Assembly (NCBI GenBank): GCA_028707125.1
Contig: JAQTUX010000002.1
Span: 446,046 to 510,045 of the forward strand
Source: Candidatus Omnitrophota bacterium
GTDB taxonomy: Bacteria > Omnitrophota > Gorgyraeia > Gygaellales > JAQTUX01
Reading direction: 5' to 3'
Length of the DNA: 64,000 bases
The position numbers and the translations under genes are program-made. This document shows, piece after piece, positions 15,001 through 24,000 of this stretch (positions are counted from its first letter, which is position 1; every line of letters begins with the position of its first letter). Below the pieces are notes generated by a model. The model saw nothing but the letters and a program-made list of their open reading frames with translations, did not search any database and was not told the DNA's origin.

Positions 15001-18000
15001 CGTCTACGCGCTGCGCTACGTTGTGATAGTTACCCTGCTCATCAATGTAGTCCTCAGACACAAGCAGGCCTTCCGTACCCTGCTTTTCCAGCGATAACCG
15101 CCCGGAATATAGATCGATCCTTCCGTCTTTGAAATACACGGTCTTGTCTTCAGCCACTACTGCGTTCCCTGCCTGTTTGCCCTGAGGGTCAACAAGCCGT
15201 ATAAGCGCGGCATCGGCTCCGGTGGTGTTCTTCATAATCAGGCCGGTGGTATCCTGATAAGCGCGCGCGTTGAACTCCGTGGAGAAATCCAGGACGATCC
15301 TCTGGCCTGAAGCAACCATGCCGTCAGGCCCGCTCTGGGGATACAGATAATGGATGTTCCTGCGGTCGGCGTCCGAAACAGGAAGCCCCATGCCATAGAC
15401 CATATGGTATGTGTCGCTATACGCCGCGAAGGCGGCATCCTTGTTGGCATTGAATTCCTCGTCGCTGCCAAACATTATTTTATTCATAAGTTGAGGGTGG
15501 CTTTCCCACATCCCGCTGAAGACCGCCTCATCCATGCTCACTGCCCCGGCTGAATTACCGGAATTCAAGCTAAGCAGGTTCATCGCGTTCTGGGCCAGCG
15601 CCTTTTTCTTGTCAGGATTCTTCAGTATCTCCTCTTTCTCCTGATCGGAAAGATTCCTGAAATTCTCGATCAACTGATTGCGGGACTCTTCTATTCTCTG
15701 TTTACCCTCTTCAAACGCCTTCTGCTGGTCTGACTGCACCAGCTGCTCCGGAGGCGTAAACCTGGAAAGGTCGGAATCAACTAATTCAAGCTTACCCTGG
15801 TGTCTTACCGGCTCGCCGTTCTTATTCAACCGCTCAACCGCGGCTACGGCCGCCGTCCTTAAGAATTTCTGTTCGCTGATATTTTTACCGTCATATATCC
15901 TGCGCTCCGGTGAGACCAGAGAATTATCAAGGTCAACGTCAAGATAAACCCTTCCGTCAATACCTATATTAAATGTATGCGTGAGTTTCGGCGCGGGAGT
16001 GCCGGCGGCAATAAGACCGCCGTCTGGATCATACGAGATATCGTTTATGTTGTAAACTTCTCCAGGTATTGCCGTGATCGAGCTTTCCGCGTCAGGCCTG
16101 AATCCGGCATAGCCGCCCTCCGCGTCAAAATACAGCTCTTCGCCTGTCTTGTTGGCGATGTGTTTGCCGTTCTCATCAACGATCTTTATGTAATGGGAAT
16201 TGCCCAGCGTGAGCTTGCTGGTATTCTGCGATAACTGCGCGCTGAATGGCGTAATCAATGTGGACAACAGCGACTGCCCGCTCACCATGCCGTCTTTCAA
16301 CGGGCTGAGCTTATGATTATCCTTGAAGCGTTCGGCATAGGCAACAGCCAATTGCTCCAGTATCTTCTGGCCGTCCTGCTTATCAGGCGCTGACCTGACC
16401 TCGCCGGGTATGCCGCTGTCCTCGGCTATCTTGTTTAACTCTTCTAATTCCGTCGCCGGGCCTTTGGCAGTGCTTTTAGCGGATGCCTCTACATTATCGT
16501 AGAACTTCTTAAGGTCGGAGAAGCTGGTCAGGACCGGCGGGACGTAAGCCATATCGCCCATTTTCTCCAAGAGGATGCTGCCTATCTTTGCTTCACCTAT
16601 CTGCTGCTCTATCCTCTTGTAGGAATCGAACGTGGTTTGGCCTGTCTCGATCTTGCCGTCTTTCTGTGCAGCCCAGTAAAAGTTATTATCGTATAATTCT
16701 ACGCCTTCGTCGACAGAAACGTATTGCTGCGCGTCGGGGCCGCTGCCGGAGAACTCAAAGGTAAAGGGCAATCCTTTGACTTTGTATCCGCCGAAGGTAG
16801 GCAGCCCATTCGTGGTATAGCTATGGCCGACGATCCTTCCTTTGGGAGAAAACTCCTCAAACCTGCCTGTGCCGGAGAAGAAACTGCCATTTTCATCAAA
16901 ATACGCCTCCTGCATAGTGCCGTCGGCAAGCGTACCCTCGGACATAGCAATACTACCCACATTATGAATCTTGCTGTTATCCTCAACAGTTATTAAAGTA
17001 AGGAAATCATCCAGCGGCCCGCTGATACTGGCGTACCTCATATTGCGCTGGTCTAAGGACATTGAGCCGGAGAACAGGGTGCTTAAACTGTCTATTTTTA
17101 CGCGCTGGCCTATCGCCTTGTTACCTATGGCAGTAACGAGGTAATCGCCGGCAGCTGCCTTCTCAACGTCGGCACTTGTGGTGGTAGGCGTGGCCTTGCC
17201 TGCCTGCTCAAGTTGGTCCTTAAGCCCCTGCTCAACGCCGGGCACAACAGAACCGACAACAGGTAGACGGGTCATCTTATCGTCGATGTTTCTTGAAACA
17301 AAGGTTAAGTCTCCTTCTTTGATCCCGTCGCCAGGTTTAACCGAACCGATTGAGGCGGCAACATCGTGCCAACCCTCTGCGTCAAGGTATCTGTCCAACC
17401 CTTCTGCCTTCCTGAAGAACGGCCTGCCTTGATCGCCTTTTTCCCACTCAAGCCGGGCGACCTTTGTCTTGCCCTCTATGCCGTCAACCGGGTCTTTTAA
17501 GACAACACTCACCTGTTGGCCGTCAAAGGCCTTATAACCCTGTATCTTGTAATCAGTGGCGTTGCCATATTTATCGAAGGTAACGCTGTTGGAGCCGCCA
17601 AGGTAGTTAAAGCCGTTATATACCCCGTCCGATCCCTGCTGGATAGCAGGCATAAACGGATGCTGACTGTCAAAACCCTCTAAACTGACCCGCGCGTTGC
17701 GAAAAGCCGGAGAAAAATCTATCTGCCCCAGCGAATAGTTGCCGGTTGTATCTGTAAATGCCAGTTTCGGGTCGTATTCAATGCCCAATTCAGGGCTGCC
17801 TTTCGTCACCTCATAAATGGTGTCCCTGAACCTCCTTAAGGAATAAAGCCTGTCTGCAAGCTCCGGCAGCTCGCTGCCTCCGGATGAATCTTCCGGCACA
17901 ACCTGCGGCTGAAGATAGAGCTTGCCGTTATTGGCGTTATCGTTATCTGTATAAGAAAGCTCCTTGGGCCCAAGCGCAACCCTCCCCTCTGCCTTCTGAA

Positions 18001-21000
18001 TATCTTCCAGAGGATTGCCGGCCGCATCGTAGGCGCGCTGATACCTGGTAGCCCTGCCGTCCACTACCTGCTTTCCATACTGCCAGTCCCCTCCTGCTTT
18101 TGCAGATGCCACCGTGCCCCAGCCGTGAGAGCCCTCTTCAGGCACTATCGCGCTGATCAGCCGTTCATTGATATTGCTTCCTGTCAGCCCCGTATTTATC
18201 GCCGCGGCCTGCTGTTTATATGCTACTGTGGAATACATATCGGGCCTGGTGGAAGGGCTAAGCAGGCCGTTGGATAATACCCTGTTCCCCTTGAGATTCC
18301 AATAATCTATGCCGTTTATTCTTATGGCTGTTTCAAAATCCTCTTCAACAAGGCCTATGCCGCCGCTAAAGGTCAGGTTGTTAGAGCTGACCAGCGTTCC
18401 CGGCGTCTCGCTGAGCAGGAAATACGCCTTGTTTGCCGGCCCGGCTATAATATCAAGTTTGCGGCTGACAAACCTTATAACGCCCTCATCGGACATAAGG
18501 CTTAAGTCCGAATCCGACAGGCGCGTGGATATGGGGAGCATATCCTGCGGCAGGGCTGATGCGCCTATGTCGCCTCCCAGCCCGGACGCGGACGCTGCCT
18601 TTGCCTCTATCGTGGCTTCCAGGCAATCGCTTTCCTCAAATTGGACCGCTAATTTATCATTGCTGTGCATAACGTCGCGCTCAACACCGGCGCCATCAAC
18701 AAGCTTCATTGAATCCGCCTGAAGCAGGTCATTGGATACGAAATACGCGGAAAGCCCGGGGTCCTGCGCTAATTCATCCTGCCCCCGCTTCCTCAGGTCA
18801 AATTCTAACGTAGTAACATCCGTCATACGCAGCGTAAAGGGCTCCCTTGCTCTCAGGACATTAAAGGATGTATCCAGCCGCTCAACACCCGCGTCTTTGT
18901 GCGTGCTGTAGCCGAAATAAGATATGGGATTTTTGCTATCGTGCGGCATAAACGGCGTGACAGAATAATCCGCGTTAACGAAGCTCACGGCGTTACCCAA
19001 TAACATATCACGCTTATCTTCTATCGCGTTGCCTGACGCGTCTATCTGCGCGATCGTCTGCGTATTCGCATCTTTCAGGTTGCCGGGCAGAGTGTAACCG
19101 GCTAAATTACCTGCCGGTGTAGCGGCAGCAGCGTCAAACGCGGGCGAATGGACCACGGACCCGGGCGCCACCACGAGGCGGATATCCACATCCCTGGTCA
19201 ATTCGGCTAAATCGCCTGCCTGTCCTGCCCCCGCAAATGTGGTCTTACCCTCAATAAGGTCCAATCCCGGCGCGTCGTCCCTCTGACGGGCGCTGAATTC
19301 AGAGGCGCCTATAAGGCCTGTCAGGCCGCCCAGCTTCACGTCGGCCTTGCTGCTGATCGCGGTTTCTCCGTTGACATATGCCACGGCATAGGGCTGGCTG
19401 CCTGAGAAGCCGACCTGCATCAGGCCCTCTGCCGGCTTAAGCGACTTCGAACCAACAGAAGTGGTTATGGTTACAGGGACCGGCACCTCCTGTCCGCCCA
19501 TATACGGCGTCGCGGCCAGGAATGATTCTCTCCCTTTCTCGGGGGCGAACCCAACGGCATAAATGCTGTCTTTAATGCCTAACGACTGCGCCAAGCCTTC
19601 TGCGCCGCTCTCAAGCATGCGAAAGCCCTTTGTGATCTCCCGCTCATAGTGGCTTAAATTAGCTTCCTTGACCAACTGCTTCGCCTCTTCAGCGCTGTTG
19701 ACCGCCTGATTGGCATACACCCGCGCTCCGTCAATCAAGCCCGTATATGTGCTGAGATTGCCGGTCTGGGTAAAATAATACTGAGCCGGCGACGAAGGCA
19801 TATTGACCTGCCAGGTCATGGCAGATGCGTCAAATCCGGCAGGACGGGTGATCGTGCCTGATACGCCGGAGGCATTGACAAAGTTCAAAGGATGCGCTGT
19901 TACATAAGCGTTGAAACTGACGCCCAAGGCCGAAAGTGTGGTGCCGGAAAATTCCACCGCGCCTGTAATGCCCTGTTTGGCTGAATCAACTACATTGATG
20001 CCTGCACGCGCGAAATTTTCTATGACCTCGCGCACGCCTTCCTTAAAATCGCCGTATTTCTTCAAGTTAGCGAAAGAAGTCAATCCCGAACCTAAAAGCG
20101 CCATGTCCAGGCGGCTGCCGCCTTCATAAGCGCTCTGATACATCGCCTGTATAAGCGCGGCCCCTTGCTGCTCATGCAGAGAGGCAGCGGGCTGAGCAGA
20201 GCGATCATCCATCATAACCGCGCCGATTATATTATTCGCGCCGTCTTTGCTGCGCCACAACGCCTTGACTATATCGGCGTCGGTATTTCCTGCCGAGGCC
20301 TCTAATGAAGAAATGTCGGAAGGCAAAGCGGGGATATCTGAGAGAGGTATCTCTTTCTTGAACTCCTCGCCGGTGGCTGAGAGCGTCCCAGTGATGATAA
20401 TACCTTTGTTATCCTCTTTAACATTCCACTCGCTCAACGCGGGAGTAGAGAACTTCCCGGGCAGGATAAAGGATATATCGGCGCCTTTAGCCCCTTTGGC
20501 CAGACGGTCAAAATAGGCTCCGACCGCGGCGCCGCCCTTATTGAACGCCTCGGGCAGGTTTGTTCCGAATAATGTCTGGATGCCTGACTTGATGTCAAAA
20601 TACAGGTTACTTTCACCCTCTGTTACCTTCCATTTCAGGGCATCCCCTTCCTTAAATACCGCGATATTGCCGATCTTGCCTTCCTGCTTATCTCCCAGGA
20701 CACTCTTTATTATGCCGCGGTCTTCCAGGCCGAGAATGACATCCCTTGAGCCGTCTTCAGGCCCAAGCGTGATCTTTAAGAGCGAGCCGTCGTCGCTGAC
20801 GCCTAACTTATGCGGGTTGCCTCCGTCAATACTGACCGTGCCCTTTACCGAAGCAGGGTCTATTGTCGCCTTGCCGTTAATATCGTATGCCGCCTCCCAG
20901 TAGGCACCCGAAAATTCCATGTTACGCGTCTTTAGCTTTCCGTCGGTATCCTTTACCTGATAATCCAATGATGTTGAAACCGGCGCCTCGGGGGTGGCGA

Positions 21001-24000
21001 TCATAGGATCAATAAAGGTTATCGCGCCCTTGTGGGTCTTCACGTAATCCTGCTTGTTATCTACGCGGGACTGGAATTTATATCCCCAGGCGTTCAATGT
21101 AGCCCCTTCCTTGAAGTTAACCCTGGTATTGTCGCGGAAAGTAGTCGAGTAATCGAAACCGGGAGCTGATGTCGAACTCATCAGGGATATCGGATTGAAC
21201 AGCACATAACCGTCTTTCTGGAAACGATGGCTGTTGCCATCAAAATAAAGTATGTTCTCCGCGCTGCCTAAGTTTTTCTCTCCCTTAAGGTCGGTAAAAT
21301 ACGGCTGGGCATCTGTCTGGACCTTTGGAACGCCGTTAACGGCTAAATTGTCTTCATCGTTAAACTCAATCTGCCTTCTGTCAGCGCCTTCAACGAAGTA
21401 ACTCTGGGCGATAACCGACTTAAGTTCATTGGCATTGTTTATTGCCTTACCTGCCTCTACCGGCCGCGCCAGCATCAAATTGTCCGTTGTTGTCTTGAAC
21501 GGCTCTAATTTCTTAAGTTCAATATCCTGCGCGTTGCCGTTATTGTCAAACTGTGTCGTAAAATCGGCCTTGATGTCCGCGCTGGCAAACTCTGCCACCT
21601 TGCCGTCATTTATCTTAAAGGACAACGCGTTCATGGCAAATCTGTCCTCTAAGAGGTTCTTTCCTGAACCGCCCACAAGCCTCTTGGTAAAGGTGGTATC
21701 TCCGTTCCATTTGTTTATGCGCTCAATGTCAAGGGAAGCTACGGCGTTGCCGGCAACGGCTATCTCGCCTGTGGCATGGTAAAGCGCCTTGAAATTATCT
21801 TCGGGCTGGATCCTGAGGGAACCGAAAGGTATGCCTTCTTTAGGGGCGTTCCTAAAACTAAGATCTATGTTGTTCCTGTGAAGCGTGCCGCTCCAGTCAA
21901 CGTTCCAGCCGTAGCGCGGGTCATGAGGCACCTGGACCAGTATGCTCGCTCCGGCAGCCGGGGTGAATTCCGTATTGTCGGCCTTGTAATCTTCAACAGC
22001 GGCGTTGCGCACAACCTTACTTAATTCCGCGGGAATTTCAGTAGTGGCTGTCTGGTTCTTGTTGACCGCCCTCTCCTTTCTTTGCGCCCACTTGTTATCA
22101 ATCTTTGCCAGATAGCCGGCGGCCTCATACTGTTTATCCGGCAAGGCCGATATGGAGACCAATTCGGGAGGCAGCTTGGCGATTATACCGTCTTTTATAA
22201 AGGATTGGGGAATATCAACGGCAGGCACAGGCACCTCTCCTGTCATATCCAGGGTTAATTCCAAATAAGGCGGCTCGCTGGAATCCTTAAGGCGCATGTC
22301 CAGCATTTTAAGTTCGCCGTTTAATTCAAAGGGGCGCGTGCCTGTGGCCAGGTCATGCTTCTCTTTAAGATATATATCCTTGAAAATATTCTTTCCCTGT
22401 TTAACCTCACCCTGGCGGAAATAGCTGCTTTCAAAACCGCCGTACACTATGCGGTCTGCCGCCTTATTGTAGGCGATGGTAAAATTCTGCCCCGGCAGCT
22501 CTCTATGTATATTCTGACCGACCAGTAAGTTGTTCTTACCGGTTATGTTATCAACGATGCCGATGATACCCTGGGTGAGCACTCTTTCGCCCTCGGGATT
22601 GATCACGTATCCTCCCAGATCCCTGCCATTCTCATAACTATGCTGATGCACGATCTGCTTGCCAAGTATCATCTCATGTCTGAGCCCCTCTGATACATTG
22701 ATGCCGCCGAAGGGAGTGGTCGGCCCGATCACGGCGTTAACGCGCATCCTGTTGTCTCTTCCGTTGCCTTCAAATATAGCAAAGTCGCCCTTGCTGTTGG
22801 GGATCATATTGATCTTATCGGACTTAGCTATCGTTTCATAGTCGGCAGGCACGTTGGGCTTATTAGCGGCGCCATAGCTTGCAATGTGGCGCTGAAGATC
22901 CCTCACCGCTGCCTGGTGCTCAAAGGGGTCGGAATATGCCGGGTCAAGTTTTACGATGTCTCCTTTCCAATTACTGTCAAGCGCCGCGGCTTGCAGGGTA
23001 TTCTTATCAGCCGTGTCCGCGGCAACGAAGTTCTGAGGAAGAATGTTCAGATCGCTTACGTGCGCGCCGATGCCGTTACTGAGGACAAAATCGCTGGCGG
23101 CCTGGCCTCTCTCATTCCATGTTTCAACCCCTAATATCTCACCTGTCTTGATCAACCCGGGTATGGCATTCTTCTTTCCATCTAATGCCTTCCAGCTATA
23201 CTGGGCGCGGCCCGCGGGCAGGATGTCTTTGCTTTCTCCGGGAATTATAGTATCAAACATCTTGCTGAAGAAAGACCGCTTGATATCGCTGTCCCGGTTG
23301 GGATCTCCATCCAGGAGTTTCCCGTTCTTGTCAAATAATACGCCGCCGTTGCCGCCGAATGAAAACACCCAGCTGCTGTCCGGCCTGACCAGTTTTTGAT
23401 CTATCTTGGAAGATATGTTTTCGGGGATTATTATTGATTTATCCTCATACTGGAAGCCGCGGTGCTCGGTTATGCCGCCCTTGTGCATTTTTATCGCGCC
23501 GGCTATGACCTCTTTGAACGAGCCGTCCGGGTTGAAAAGCACGGAACCGCTGCTTGGGCCCCAGATACTGTTACCCACAACGCGCCTTACGTTCCCCGCG
23601 TCAGACCAGGCCCATTTCTGCTGATCTATGTCCCAGGCCTTCTGCCGGGACATATCCAAAAGGAAAGAACCGCCTTTATCCGTATCAAAACGGTGGTATA
23701 TTATCTTTTCAGGCAAGATGCCTGTCTGGGACAGGCCCGCGTGCAATGTCTGTGTAAGTATGCCGGAAGCCGATGAACTCAAGGTCGTGCCGGTATATTT
23801 TGCCCAGCCGCTGAAGGCGTTTGGCATCAACTGCTGGTCCCTCCAGTTCAGGCCCATTCCTTTGTAAAGATCGGCGTAAGAGGTAATACTGCTTATGCCT
23901 GTGAGGTCCCAAAGTTTAGCGCCGAATACAGCGCCTTCAAAAGTAGTATTAAATGGCAGAGAGCCGCCAAAGGAAAACAAGTCATTTCTGAAGGTGCCTA

